DNA of 54,096 nucleotides from Elusimicrobiota bacterium (GTDB lineage: Bacteria; Elusimicrobiota; Elusimicrobia; UBA1565; UBA9628): the NCBI GenBank assembly GCA_016194705.1, contig JACQAZ010000003.1, positions 1 through 54,096 on the forward strand, in the 5' to 3' direction. A program made the position numbers and the translations under genes. Positions 16,129 to 26,004 of the stretch are shown piece after piece. Position 1 is the first letter of the stretch. The number at the start of each line of letters is the position of its first letter. Under the pieces are notes generated by a model. The model did not search any database. It was not told where the DNA came from and saw only the letters and a program-made list of their open reading frames with translations.

Positions 16129-16967
16129 CAGACTCCTCCAATCAAGAGCATGCCGAACAGGATGGGCAGATAGGCCAAGGAGGCCAGAAAAAGCCGGCGC
16201 GTGTCGACGACGGCCAAGGTCCAACTCGCTTTCAAGCCCAGGCCGAGGTAGGCCGTGCTCAGGAGCAGCGCCGCCAGACCATAGCCAACGCCGGCCATCC
16301 CGAGAAAGATCGGCATGAGGCTCGCCAGAAGCACGGTCAGCGAGTGCACGGCGATCTGCGCGGCGGTCAGTCCGCCGGCGGGATCCACGACGGGCATCAC
16401 TTGGAAGCCGGCGCGCGCGTAGTCCTCGCGGTAGAGCCAGAACAAGGACAGGAAGTGCGGGATCTGCCAGAGGAACTGGATGCCGAACAGGACCCAGGCC
16501 TGCGGGGACAAATGCCCGAGGCCGGCGGCCCAGCCGATCAGCGGAGGCGCCGCTCCAGCCGCCGCCCCGATCCAGGTCGTGTGGGGGGTCATCCGCTTGA
16601 GCGGAGTGTAGGCCAGGACGTAGGCGGCCACAGTGAGAGCCGCGATCAGGCAAGGCAGCTTCCCCGATCTCAGCCGGAGGATTCCGAGCCCGAGGAGACA
16701 CAGGCACAGGCCGAACGCCAAGGCTCGGGACGCCTTGATGCGCCCCGCGGGAAGAGGGCGACCGGCCGTGCGCTTCATGAGCCCGTCGGCGCGCCGCTCG
16801 AGCCACTGATTGAGCGCCCCGCAGGCGCCGGAGGCTAGGCCCGCTCCAAGCGCCGTCCACCATAGGCGCGGGCCGCTCTGAGCGCCCGAAAGCAGAAAGC
16901 CCAGCGCGGTCGTGGCCATCACCATCACGCCGATGCGGGGCTTGGCCAGCGCGATGTAGTCCCTCAT
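16128..16967 (-). CDS. ctaB: Protoheme IX farnesyltransferase (haem O synthase)
   Basis: 279 residues, normal for the UbiA-type family. Opens DYIALAKPRIGVMVMATTAL. The first polyprenyl-binding motif is NQWLERRADGLMKRT (Nx3-ERxxDxxMxRT type); the second region has YREDYARAG. About nine membrane helices. It attaches farnesyl to protohaem to give haem O. Its start overlaps the ctaA stop (ATGA at 16964-16967), and its stop overlaps the lipocytochrome start. Confidence 0.93.
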   Translation of the reverse strand: MRDYIALAKPRIGVMVMATTALGFLLSGAQSGPRLWWTALGAGLASGACGALNQWLERRADGLMKRTAGRPLPAGRIKASRALAFGLCLCLLGLGILRLRSGKLPCLIAALTVAAYVLAYTPLKRMTPHTTWIGAAAGAAPPLIGWAAGLGHLSPQAWVLFGIQFLWQIPHFLSLFWLYREDYARAGFQVMPVVDPAGGLTAAQIAVHSLTVLLASLMPIFLGMAGVGYGLAALLLSTAYLGLGLKASWTLAVVDTRRLFLASLAYLPILFGMLLIGGV

Positions 16968-17815
16968 GGGCGGAAGTCCCCTCCCAGCCTCCACGCCCGC
17001 AGAGTCCAGACGACCGTCGTCGCCAGGATCAAGGCGCCCACGGCGAGATGCGCGGTCGTAAGCAAGGCGGTGCGGTCGAAGGCGAACAGGAAATCGGGAG
17101 AGAACTTGGCACGATAGGAGAGCACGCCCAGGCCGATCTGCGCCGGCAAGAGCAGGCCCAGGAGCGCCGAGGGCGCCGCGAGCTCGGGCGCCTCGCGATG
17201 CACGCTCAAGCCCCGCCCCAGGAGATTGAGCAAGGCGACGGCCACGATCCCGGCCCCGGCCATGTGCAGTGCCGCGCCCCGGCCGGTATGACGCACGACC
17301 GCTCCCACGACAAGCTGCGCGTACAGGACGGCGAAGGCCGCCGCCCCGGGGCGCCAGCCGGCCGAGAGGACGGGCTTGAACCGGCCGGTGAACCACGAGG
17401 TGCCGGCTTGAGCGATCGCCACCAAGGCGCAGAAGACCAGCTGGGCCAGGCAGGCGTGCGCGACCGAGACCGCCGGGGGCAGGCGCATGAGGACCGTGAG
17501 GCCGCCGAGCGCGGCTTGGGCGACGATAGCGGCCGCCGCGAAATAGGCCACGCGGCGCACCCAGATTCTCGGCTCGGCGCGGTAGCACCATAGGGTCAGG
17601 GCGAAGGTCATCAGCGCGACGGCCCCGGCCAGAAGCCTGTGTCCGTGCTCGAAGAGCACTCCTCCGATCATGGGGGGAAGTAGGGTGCCGAAAGAGAGCG
17701 GCCAGTCGGGCACCGAGAGGCTCGAGCCCGTCGAGGTGACCAGGCCGCCCGCGATCAGCAGGAAGAAGGCCGTGCAGGCGGTCAGCCGCGCGTAAGTCCG
17801 CAAGGGCTGGCTCAC
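16964..17815 (-). CDS. ctaA: Haem A synthase
   Basis: 283 residues from GTG 17815, chosen because GTGA overlaps the stop of the upstream mini-gene. Eight or so helices with the expected His residues: FEHGHRLLAG, SVAHACLAQ, RHTGRGAALHMAG and TTAHLAVGA. The SVPDWPLSFGTLLPPM loop is typical. It oxidises haem O to haem A for the oxidase. The overlap with ctaB implies coupled synthesis. Confidence 0.9.
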   Translation of the reverse strand: MSQPLRTYARLTACTAFFLLIAGGLVTSTGSSLSVPDWPLSFGTLLPPMIGGVLFEHGHRLLAGAVALMTFALTLWCYRAEPRIWVRRVAYFAAAAIVAQAALGGLTVLMRLPPAVSVAHACLAQLVFCALVAIAQAGTSWFTGRFKPVLSAGWRPGAAAFAVLYAQLVVGAVVRHTGRGAALHMAGAGIVAVALLNLLGRGLSVHREAPELAAPSALLGLLLPAQIGLGVLSYRAKFSPDFLFAFDRTALLTTAHLAVGALILATTVVWTLRAWRLGGDFRP

Positions 17816-18039
17816 GATGAGGCCTCGGCCCCGGCCTCGACGGCGGAACGGGCGCGCTCGATGCGCCGCCCGAGCAAGAAGATGCCCGTCAAAGCGGAGA
17901 AGGTGAAGGTCAACAGCGCGAAGATGCCCAAGGTGATGCCCCAGATGAGCCCGACCTGGTCGGTCTTGCCGAAGCAGACCGCGCAGGCCTGGGCGGGGTC
18001 GCACCAGACCGAGGCGAGCAGAGAGAGGACGAGGTTCAT
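17812..18039 (-). CDS. Small membrane protein of the oxidase operon
   Basis: 75 residues. MNLVLSLLASVWCDPAQACA looks like a signal peptide or first helix; it is followed by AVCFGKTD and one strong helix (LIWGITLGIFALLTFTFSAL). Small proteins with an ACAVCFG motif occur in other bacterial oxidase operons; their role is unknown to me. There is a 1-nt gap from the gene upstream and a 4-nt overlap with ctaA. Confidence 0.7.
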   Translation of the reverse strand: MNLVLSLLASVWCDPAQACAVCFGKTDQVGLIWGITLGIFALLTFTFSALTGIFLLGRRIERARSAVEAGAEASS

Positions 18040-18040
18040 T

Positions 18041-18235
18041 CTATTGAAGAGTCCGGTAGCGGCGCACGAACCAAGCCAGGTAGACCAGGCCGGCAGCGAT
18101 GCCCAACGGAGCGATCCAGCCCGCGCCACAATCGGGAGAGCCCGCCGAGCGCTGCGCCCGCGACCAGTTCTCGAGGAAAGCCATGAGACCCTCGGAGCAG
18201 GCGATGAAGACGAGATGAAAATGCTTGAGGGACAT
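18041..18235 (-). CDS. Oxidase-operon mini-protein
   Basis: 64 residues. MSLKHFHLVFIACSEGLMAF opens with a short hydrophobic stretch, then a polar loop with SPDCGAGW, then one helix (IAPLGIAAGLVYLAWFVRRY). Tight packing on both sides (1-nt gaps) and the membrane helix support a real gene in the oxidase operon; the function is unknown. Confidence 0.65.
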   Translation of the reverse strand: MSLKHFHLVFIACSEGLMAFLENWSRAQRSAGSPDCGAGWIAPLGIAAGLVYLAWFVRRYRTLQ

Positions 18236-18236
18236 C

Positions 18237-18581
18237 TCAGTGCTCAGAAGCTTCGGCCTGAGCGGCCAGCGCGGGTTTGTCGGGCCGGCGCTCGGAAGTC
18301 CAGTTGCTGTCGGTGATCGGCAGCAGGAACAGGATGATCACGAAGAACGTGGTCACGCCCAGCAGCCCGTAGATGATGACCCGCTCGCCCTTGAGGTGCA
18401 TGAAGAACGCGGCCACCAGGCTCGCCTTGACGGTGGCAATCGCCAGGCCCACGGCGATGGCGGGGCCGGGCGGCAGGTGCCAATAGGAGACCAGGACCGT
18501 GACGACCGTCAGGACGAGCAGGGCGCCGAAGACGAAGTAATACGGCCGCACGTCGTGGGCGGCGGTGGAGTGGTCGCTCAT
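18237..18581 (-). CDS. ctaF: Cytochrome c oxidase subunit IV
   Basis: 114 residues with three helices. PYYFVFGALLVLTVVTVLVS, then AIATVKASLVAAFFMHLKGE, the prokaryotic subunit IV signature, then a third helix VTTFFVIILFLLPI. It assists oxidase assembly or stability. The ATG overlaps the ctaE region by 4 nt (ctaE stops at 18578). Confidence 0.88.
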   Translation of the reverse strand: MSDHSTAAHDVRPYYFVFGALLVLTVVTVLVSYWHLPPGPAIAVGLAIATVKASLVAAFFMHLKGERVIIYGLLGVTTFFVIILFLLPITDSNWTSERRPDKPALAAQAEASEH

Positions 18582-19165
18582 AGGAGGTAGAGGGCGGGGA
18601 AGAGGAATATCCAGACGATGTCGACGAAGTGCCAATACAGGCCGGCGCCCTCGACGCGCCCCGCGAAGAGCGGGTGCTCGAAATCCTCGCCGCTCAGGTA
18701 GAGCAGCGCGGTGTTGACGATGATCCCGCCGATCACGTGGCAGCCGTGCAGCCCGGTCATCGTGAAATAGACGGCGTTGAAGATGTTCGTCGAAGGAAAC
18801 TCGCCGTGCTTGAAGTGCGCGCCGTACTCGAAGCCCTTGACCACCAGGAAGACGAAAGAGAGCGCGATCGTCGCTGCCATGTAGGCCCGGAAGCCCGCGA
18901 GGTCTTTCTCGGCCGCCTTCACGTAGGAAAGCACGATGGTCACAGACGAGGTGATCAGCACGAAAGTGTTGAGCATGCCCAGCGGAACGTTGAGGACGTC
19001 CCAGCCGCGAGGCCAGGACGCCGCGCCCATGCGCAGGACGAGATAGGTCGTGAAGAGCGTTCCGAAGAGCATGACTTCCGAGGCCAGGAACAGCCAAACG
19101 CCGAGCTTGGCGTTGGTGACGCCGGAGCTCGGGGCGTCGGCGGGATGAGCCAGGGCTGTCGTCAT
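18578..19165 (-). CDS. ctaE: Cytochrome c oxidase subunit III
   Basis: 195 residues, a short five-helix form. Motifs: KLGVWLFLASEVMLFGTLFT, YFTMTGLHGCHVIGGI and GLYWHFVDIVWIFLFPALYL. It stabilises the oxidase core. Overlaps ctaD (ATGA at 19162-19165) and ctaF. Confidence 0.94.
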   Translation of the reverse strand: MTTALAHPADAPSSGVTNAKLGVWLFLASEVMLFGTLFTTYLVLRMGAASWPRGWDVLNVPLGMLNTFVLITSSVTIVLSYVKAAEKDLAGFRAYMAATIALSFVFLVVKGFEYGAHFKHGEFPSTNIFNAVYFTMTGLHGCHVIGGIIVNTALLYLSGEDFEHPLFAGRVEGAGLYWHFVDIVWIFLFPALYLL

Positions 19166-20913
19166 GTCAGGGCTTTAGCCTCCTCGTGCTGCGGCAGCCA
19201 GTCCCGCGTTTGGTCGGGCAAGGAGTATTCGTAAGGCCCGCGGTAGACCCTCGGGGTCTTGACGAAGTTGCCGTGCGGGGGGGGCGAAGGGCAAGCCCAT
19301 TCGAGAGTCGTCGCTTCCCACGGATTATCGTCGACTCTCTCTCCTTTAAACATGCTGCTGAAGAAGTTGTAGATGAAGGGCAGCTGGAACAAGAAGAGCA
19401 GCCAGGCGAAGACCGAACTGACCACGTGCAGGGGCTGGGTCGGCAGGTTGTGAAGGTGCGCGGTCGGGTCGAAATAGCGACGGTTCTGGCCGGCCATGCC
19501 CTGGATGAACATGGGAAAGAAGATGCCGTTCATGCAGACCACCGTGCCCCAGAAGTGGATCCGGCCCAAAGTCTCGTCCATCTTGCGGCCGTACCACTTC
19601 GGGAACCAATAGTACGTGCCGCCCAAGAGAGCGATGATCGAGCCCGTCACGACGACGTAGTGGAAATGGCCGATCACGTAATACGTGTCGTGGAGATAGA
19701 TGTCGGTCGTGGTCAGGCCCAGCGGCAGACCGGTGAGCCCCCCTATGCCGAAGAGAGGGATGAAGGCGAGCGCCCAAAGCATCGGGACGGTGAACCGGAT
19801 CGAGCCGCCCTTGAGGCTGTAGATCAGGCAGGTCAGGATCGCGACCGAGGGAACCGAAATGATCATCGTGGTGACGAGGAAGAAGTTGCCGAGCATCGGG
19901 CTCATGCCGCTCAAGAACATATGATGGGCCCAAACGATGAACGACATGACGCCGATCGAGATCATCGACGCGACCAAGGTCTTGTAGCCGTGCAGGGGCT
20001 TGCGCGTGCCGTTGGCGATGATCTCGCTGACGATTCCCATGGGCGGCAGGACCAAGACATAGACCTCGGGGTGGGCCAGAAACCAGAACAGGTGCTGCCA
20101 CAGCAGCGGCTGGCCGCCGCCCGAGGCCTTCACCTGCTGGCCCAGCACGACGAGCCCCGCCGGCAGATAGAAGCTCGTCCCCGCGACGCGGTCCATCAGC
20201 TGGAGGATGGCCGCCGCTTCGAGAGGAGGGAAGGCCAGAAGCAGAAGCACGGCGGTCACGAGCTGGGCCCAGGTGAAGACGGGAAGGCGGTCGAGGCTCA
20301 ATCCCGGAGCGCGCATGTTGAGGCCGGTCGTGAGGAAATTCACCGCGCCCAAGAGCGACGAGGTGATGATGATGACCATCGCCAGGAGCCACACGGTCTG
20401 GCCTGGGTTGATGATGGCCAGAGGCGCGTAGGAGGTCCAGCCGGATTGGGCCGCGCCGCCCGGGAGCAGGAAAGAAAGCAGCATCAGCAATCCTCCGGGC
20501 AGGTAGAGCCAATACGACATCATGTTGAGGCGCGGAAAGGCCATGTCCGGCGCGCCGATCTGAAGGGGCATCACATAGTTGCCGAAGGCGCCCACGCCCA
20601 GCGGCACGATCCCCAGGAAGACCATGATGGTTCCGTGCATCGCGCCGAGCTGGTTGTAGAACTCGCCGGTCATCACGCCGTTGGGCGCGACGGCGGAGGA
20701 AAGGAGACTCCCTATAAGAGGAATGGGATGGCCGGGGAAGGCGAGCTGCCAGCGCATGAGCATCATCAGCGAGAAGCCGATCAGCAGGAAGATGAACGAA
20801 GTGATCAGGTATTGGAGCCCGATCATCTTGTGGTCGGTCGAGAAGACGTAATGCGACCAGAAGCTCTGGGGGGCGTGCGAGTCGTGAGGACTTGAGTGGG
20901 AGTTCTTCACCAT
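19162..20913 (-). CDS. ctaD: Cytochrome c oxidase subunit I
   Basis: 583 residues from ATG 20913 (MVKNSHSSP). The catalytic signatures are complete: MHGTIMVFLGIVPLG near the first haem ligand, WFLAHPEVYVLVLPPMG with the CuB His and the cross-linked Tyr, WAHHMFLSGM with two CuB His, and DTYYVIGHFHYV with the haem ligands. The Glu of HPEVY is present. It carries low-spin haem a and the haem a3-CuB site. The start overlaps the ctaC stop by 7 nt. No subunit III is fused. Confidence 0.96.
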   Translation of the reverse strand: MVKNSHSSPHDSHAPQSFWSHYVFSTDHKMIGLQYLITSFIFLLIGFSLMMLMRWQLAFPGHPIPLIGSLLSSAVAPNGVMTGEFYNQLGAMHGTIMVFLGIVPLGVGAFGNYVMPLQIGAPDMAFPRLNMMSYWLYLPGGLLMLLSFLLPGGAAQSGWTSYAPLAIINPGQTVWLLAMVIIITSSLLGAVNFLTTGLNMRAPGLSLDRLPVFTWAQLVTAVLLLLAFPPLEAAAILQLMDRVAGTSFYLPAGLVVLGQQVKASGGGQPLLWQHLFWFLAHPEVYVLVLPPMGIVSEIIANGTRKPLHGYKTLVASMISIGVMSFIVWAHHMFLSGMSPMLGNFFLVTTMIISVPSVAILTCLIYSLKGGSIRFTVPMLWALAFIPLFGIGGLTGLPLGLTTTDIYLHDTYYVIGHFHYVVVTGSIIALLGGTYYWFPKWYGRKMDETLGRIHFWGTVVCMNGIFFPMFIQGMAGQNRRYFDPTAHLHNLPTQPLHVVSSVFAWLLFLFQLPFIYNFFSSMFKGERVDDNPWEATTLEWACPSPPPHGNFVKTPRVYRGPYEYSLPDQTRDWLPQHEEAKALT

Positions 20914-21686
20914 GATTCCGAGGCTTTCGCCGGCGCCTCCTGTTTGGCGGGCGCGCGGCTCTTGAGCCAGGCGTCGAAGTCTTCCTGCGTCTGCACCACG
21001 ACTTCCCCGCGCATGAAGCTGTGGGCGAAGCCGCAGAGCTGGGCGCAGGAGATTTCGAAGGTGCCCGTCTGAGTGGGCGTGACCCAGACGGGGATCACCA
21101 TGCCGGGCATGGCGTCCTGCTTGATCCGGAATTCCGGCACGAAGAAGCTGTGGATGACGTCCTTCGACGAGAGCTTGATGAGCGTCGGCTTGCCGACGGG
21201 CATGTGGATCTCGTTGGCGAAGACGATGTCGTCCTGCGCCGCCGGTTTGTCGCGGTCGAGGCCGATCGGGTTGGAGAAGTGGACGAGCCGGGGCTCGCGG
21301 GGGCCGAATTTCCCGTCGGCGCCGGGGTAATGGACGTTCCAGGCGAACTGCTCGGCGATCACGTCGACTTGGTTGGACTGCGAGGGATCGGGGAAGTTCA
21401 TCTTGATGCGGCTCCAGGAGGGGATCGCGTAGAACACGATGAGGCCGATCTCGAAGATCATCACGATGATGTCGGGAAGGAGGCTCTTGAGCGCCCCGTG
21501 GTCGCGCTCCCGCTCGGCGGGGACCCCCTCGCGGCGGCGGTAGCGGATGAGGAGGTAGGTGAAGAAGATTCCCCAGAGGATGAAGATGACGAACATCGCG
21601 ACGTGGATCATGATGATGCCGAAGTCGATGTCGTGGGCGTAGGTCGACGCCGCGACCGGCAGGCCCCAGCCATAGTAGCCGTTCAT
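20907..21686 (-). CDS. ctaC: Cytochrome c oxidase subunit II
   Basis: 259 residues from ATG 21686; an in-frame ATG at 21728 would add MHPVLLFWYILFAT. Two N-terminal helices (IIMIHVAMFVIFILWGIFFT; LLPDIIVMIFEIGLIVFYAI) are followed by the cupredoxin domain. The CuA ligands are present: the His in DVIHSFFVPEF, Cys214 and Cys218 in CAQLCGFAH, His222 and Met225. There is no C-terminal cytochrome c, so a separate donor is needed. It is the first gene of the operon. Confidence 0.94.
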   Translation of the reverse strand: MNGYYGWGLPVAASTYAHDIDFGIIMIHVAMFVIFILWGIFFTYLLIRYRRREGVPAERERDHGALKSLLPDIIVMIFEIGLIVFYAIPSWSRIKMNFPDPSQSNQVDVIAEQFAWNVHYPGADGKFGPREPRLVHFSNPIGLDRDKPAAQDDIVFANEIHMPVGKPTLIKLSSKDVIHSFFVPEFRIKQDAMPGMVIPVWVTPTQTGTFEISCAQLCGFAHSFMRGEVVVQTQEDFDAWLKSRAPAKQEAPAKASESW

Positions 21687-21752
21687 CGTTGCGAAAAGAA
21701 TGTACCAAAATAGAAGAACGGGATGCAAGTACCGGATATTATCATCCAGTGC

Positions 21753-22853
21753 TTACAGGTGCCGATTGGCAATATCGTCGCGGTCGGACGGCGGGGGCGG
21801 GAGGGTCTTGGACCCGCGGTGGAGGTAGCCGCTGATGTCCTCGACGGCTTCGTGGAGCGTCGGCGAGTCCTCCGAGAGGAGCTTCTGCCCGGCGACGAGC
21901 TCGCAGAGGCGGCCCAGCAGTAGGTTGCAGCGCGCGGTCCGCTCCAGAATGAGGAGCAGGCCATGCTCGTCGTCGGGCTCGAGTGTGCGCTTGCGGCGGG
22001 CCAAAGCGACATAGTCGCTGACGGCGAAGACGACCTGGTTGATGGCGTGCGACGATTCGTTGGCCAGTTGGGTCACCGCGTCGAGCCGTCCCTGGGCCCG
22101 GTCGAGCCGTGCGGCCAGGGATTTCAGGTTCGTGCACAGGGCGCCGAGCTCGTCGGAACGGTCGGGCTCGATCGTCACGCGGAAATCCCCGGACTTCAAG
22201 GCGCTCAGCGCGCGGCGGACCCTCTCGACGTTGCGCGAGGCGTAGTCCACCAGCCTCCGGGTCCAAAGCCAGAAGACCAGGCAGGTCAGGACGGCGAACG
22301 CGACCGCGGCCCCTAAGGAGACTCGCGTCCAAAGCCGCGCGCCGCGCCGGTTTTCGATGCGGAGGGCCAGCTCGCCGCGCAGGCGCTCCTCGACCGAGGA
22401 CGCCATGTAGCCCTCGACGATCGGGCGCAGGCCCGTCTCGTAAAGGACGGAGGCTTCCTTGGCGCGTCCCTGGCGCTTGAGCCGAGAGATCTTCCCGAGC
22501 AAGGTTCCCGAGGCGTGGACGAAGCGCGAGAGCTTATCGAGTTCCGCGCTTTCCTCGGAAGTGACCTTGTCCCTGGCGGCGGAGCGGCTCTGCGCGAGCA
22601 GGAGCGAGGTCTCCCGCCTGGCCGCCGCGGCCTGGGCGAGGCTCCCGCGGCCCTGCGAGAACTTGAGCAGGCGCCGGCAGCTCAGCGCGGCCGCGTGGAT
22701 CTTGTTCGAGTAGGCCGCCAGCGCCAGCGAGCGGCGGGCCGAGGTCTCTTCGTTGGAGACGCCGAGATAGAGCCCCAATAGGCTAAGCAGGTAGGCTCCC
22801 GCCAGGAAGCCATGGGCCCAATGAATTCGGCTGAAGAACGAAGCGGATTTCAT
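21753..22853 (-). CDS. Orphan HAMP-domain sensor without catalytic domain
   Basis: 366 residues. One helix is at about 11-31; a helical extracytoplasmic region runs to ~170; a second helix is at about 173-197; then a HAMP-like segment (RRALSALKSGDFRVTIEPDR, SDELGALCTNLKSLAARL). Next is a coiled helical region with NESSHAINQVVFAVSDYVAL, reminiscent of a kinase dimerisation/phospho-His box. No ATP-binding boxes follow; the protein ends soon after. It may pair with another kinase or be degenerate. A CRP/FNR-type palindrome and a TACACT -10 lie upstream. Confidence 0.6.
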   Translation of the reverse strand: MKSASFFSRIHWAHGFLAGAYLLSLLGLYLGVSNEETSARRSLALAAYSNKIHAAALSCRRLLKFSQGRGSLAQAAAARRETSLLLAQSRSAARDKVTSEESAELDKLSRFVHASGTLLGKISRLKRQGRAKEASVLYETGLRPIVEGYMASSVEERLRGELALRIENRRGARLWTRVSLGAAVAFAVLTCLVFWLWTRRLVDYASRNVERVRRALSALKSGDFRVTIEPDRSDELGALCTNLKSLAARLDRAQGRLDAVTQLANESSHAINQVVFAVSDYVALARRKRTLEPDDEHGLLLILERTARCNLLLGRLCELVAGQKLLSEDSPTLHEAVEDISGYLHRGSKTLPPPPSDRDDIANRHL

Positions 22854-22891
22854 CGCCTTCCCAGGCGGCGAGGGGGGGCGCCTATGCTCTT

Positions 22892-22930
22892 AGTGTAGGG
22901 CCGCAAAGCGCGCCCGTCAAGTGATAAAAA

Positions 22931-22936
<6 letters not shown>
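22892..22936 (-). promoter_or_regulatory. CRP/FNR-type palindrome and -10 upstream of the sensor gene
   Basis: AAGTGAT-N4-ATCACTT (22919-22936) is an 18-bp perfect inverted repeat matching GTGA-N6-TCAC. It overlaps the stop codon of the PilT gene. On the minus strand TACACT at 22892-22897 is a fair -10; the implied start near 22885 puts the palindrome centre at about -42, the position used by class II CRP/FNR activators. No T run follows, so it is less like a terminator. Confidence 0.5.
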
Positions 22937-23997
<1,061 letters not shown>

Positions 23998-24085
23998 AAT
24001 CGGTCTCTCCGACATTACAGCTTTTGACGGCGGAAATCAATCGCGAGCCTTATGCTAGAATCTGAGCTTGATGCCAACGGGGATC

Positions 24086-24475
24086 ATGCGGCTGCTGCGG
24101 CGGCTTCCTCTAGGATCGCTCCTCGCCCTGGGGGGCTGCATCCCGGTCGCGGTCGCGGGCGCCAGCCAAGGCATCAGCTACACCTTCACGCAGGCGGCGT
24201 ACCGCTCGTTCACGAACCCTCGGACGCAGGTGCACTCCGCCGCCGTGCAGGCGCTGGCGAAGATGCAGATCGAGAAGACCAAGGATGAGAAGATCGACGA
24301 CGCCGTCAAGATCGAGGCCAAGACCAAGGAGCTCACGATCCACCTCAAGTTGACGACCATCACGCCGAAGGTCACCAAGGTCGTGGTCAACGCGAAGAAG
24401 AACTTTTTTGTCAAGGACAAGACGGTCGCCGTCGAGATCCTCATGCAGATGGAACGCATACTAGGAGCGCGTTAA
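24086..24475 (+). CDS. DUF3568-like lipoprotein
   Basis: 129 residues from ATG 24086; starts at 24068 (TTG) or 24071 are possible. MRLLRRLPLGSLLALGGC gives a lipobox with Cys18. The rest has GISYTFTQAAYRSFTNPRTQ, then alternating charged segments IEAKTKELTIHLKL. The small GxxYT-type domain resembles DUF3568. Function unknown, probably an outer or inner membrane lipoprotein. It is divergent from pilT and 13 nt upstream of the next gene. Confidence 0.65.
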   Translation: MRLLRRLPLGSLLALGGCIPVAVAGASQGISYTFTQAAYRSFTNPRTQVHSAAVQALAKMQIEKTKDEKIDDAVKIEAKTKELTIHLKLTTITPKVTKVVVNAKKNFFVKDKTVAVEILMQMERILGAR

Positions 24476-24488
24476 GGGAGGCCGCCCG

Positions 24489-25262
24489 ATGCCTGAAGGA
24501 GCCCAGGAGCCCGGAGAGATCGGCTGGTACCGCGAGATCATCCTAGAATTCGAGGACGGCAAGCGCGCCCATTTCGAGATCGAGAGAAAGCCGACGGGGA
24601 CGGTGATTCCGCTTGTCAAAGGCGGTCCGGCGCCCTGGACGAGGCTCGGGTTCGAGAAATGCCCCTGCTGTCCGCTCCCCGGCGAAGGCGGCTCCTGCCC
24701 CGCGGCCCTGTCCCTTCAAACGACGCTCGACCGCCTGCGCCACCACACCTCGACGGAGCCGGTGACCGCCACGGCGATCGACGAGCGCGGACGCAAGCAG
24801 ACGGTGACCTGGGCCCTCCAGATGGTGGGCGCGGTGCTCGTCGAGCTGGCCGTCTTCTCGAGCGAGTGCCCCGTGGGCCGCCGCGTCAAGCCGTACCTGC
24901 AGGGACTCTCTCCCTTCGCGGCGAGCGACGAACTGCTGAGCCACGTCCTCAAGAAGATCCTCGGCGCCAACGCCGGCTCGGTGGAGGGCGCCCAGAAGGC
25001 CGTCCAGGAGATCATCGAACCGCTGCGGCAGGTCTTCGTCTACCTGATGCGCAGGCTCGGAGGCGGAAGCGAGCAGCCTCACGAGGACGCCATCCCCAAT
25101 TCGATCGTGCACGTCGACACCTTCACCCAAGTCCTGGCATTCCGGGCGCGGCGCCTCAACGAGCAGATGGCCTCCGAGCTCGGCTGGAAGGACGAGCCGA
25201 AGTCTCCCTCCGCTAAGCCCGGCCTCTGGTCCCGCCTTCGGGACAGCTTCGGCGGCTCTTAG
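24489..25262 (+). CDS. Cys-motif protein resembling DUF6901
   Basis: 257 residues, no signal peptide. An N-terminal beta-like region (WYREIILEFEDGKRAHFEIE) leads to PAPWTRLGFEKCPCCPLPGE near residues 49-68 and a further SCPAALSLQ, a Cys cluster of C-x2-C plus C, and later SSECPVGRR. The LxFxxCPxCPL/CPxA pattern resembles DUF6901, a family of unknown role; the cysteines may bind zinc. It overlaps the convergent cytochrome gene by 4 nt. Confidence 0.6.
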   Translation: MPEGAQEPGEIGWYREIILEFEDGKRAHFEIERKPTGTVIPLVKGGPAPWTRLGFEKCPCCPLPGEGGSCPAALSLQTTLDRLRHHTSTEPVTATAIDERGRKQTVTWALQMVGAVLVELAVFSSECPVGRRVKPYLQGLSPFAASDELLSHVLKKILGANAGSVEGAQKAVQEIIEPLRQVFVYLMRRLGGGSEQPHEDAIPNSIVHVDTFTQVLAFRARRLNEQMASELGWKDEPKSPSAKPGLWSRLRDSFGGS

Positions 25263-25936
25263 AAGCCGGCGTCAGGCGCGCCGGACTTGAGCGAGAAGAG
25301 ATAGTCGACGACGGCCGCGATCTCGTCGTCCTTGAGGACCTCTCCCCATTTGGGCATGGCGACGAGAGGGGAGGGTCCGTTTGGATCGGATCTCTCCGGA
25401 ACGGCGCCGTTCTTGATCTTGCGCGCGAGCTCCGCCTTCGTGTAGGTGCGGGAGACTCCCGACAGCGGCGGGATCGCGTTCCCCTTGACGTTGTTGTTGG
25501 GGTAGCCGCCCCGGCCGTCCTTGCCGTGGCAGGCGATGCAGCCCGCGCGGGCGTAGATCATGAGGCCGCGCTCGACCGGCTTCTTGACGAGCGACGGATC
25601 GTTCCAAGGCGGCGCGCCGTTGAAAGCTTGTCCTTTGAGGCCGGAGAGGTAGTCTCTCAAAGCAACAAGAGCTTTGCGGGAGAGATCAGGGTTGGGCATG
25701 GTGGTGCCGGGGCGCCAGGCCTGAGGGTTTTCGAGAAAAGTGTCGAGCCATGCGGGCGTGTGCCGCAATCCGACGAGAGTGAGGTCGGGCCCGCCGAGGC
25801 CTCCCTCGTCGCCGATCCGGTGGCATGCCCTGCAGTTGAGGGCATCGTAATAGGCCCGGCCGGGCGGTTGGCCGGTCGAGGCCTTGCGGCAGGCGAAGAG
25901 CAGCGGAGTCAGCAGCAGGAGCGCGAGTCTGAGCAT
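25259..25936 (-). CDS. Second dihaem cytochrome c lipoprotein
   Basis: 225 residues. Lipobox LFAC with Cys16, then two haem c motifs (CRACH, CIACH) and Met candidates in TTMPNPD and VAMPKWGEVLKDDE. It is clearly a paralog of the oxidase-operon cytochrome at 15424-16128. Standing alone, it could be an alternative donor or serve another respiratory chain. It is divergent from tatA. Confidence 0.85.
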   Translation of the reverse strand: MLRLALLLLTPLLFACRKASTGQPPGRAYYDALNCRACHRIGDEGGLGGPDLTLVGLRHTPAWLDTFLENPQAWRPGTTMPNPDLSRKALVALRDYLSGLKGQAFNGAPPWNDPSLVKKPVERGLMIYARAGCIACHGKDGRGGYPNNNVKGNAIPPLSGVSRTYTKAELARKIKNGAVPERSDPNGPSPLVAMPKWGEVLKDDEIAAVVDYLFSLKSGAPDAGF

Positions 25937-26004
25937 GGAGTCCGGATTCTAGCAAAAAATGTTAAAATAGGCCGGTAGTCAAGGCGCATGGCGAGGTGAG
26001 AGAG

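Noticed and set aside
19186..20895. 569-codon plus-strand frame opposite subunit I
   Set aside because: Antisense to clear ctaD coding sequence with no plausible domain.
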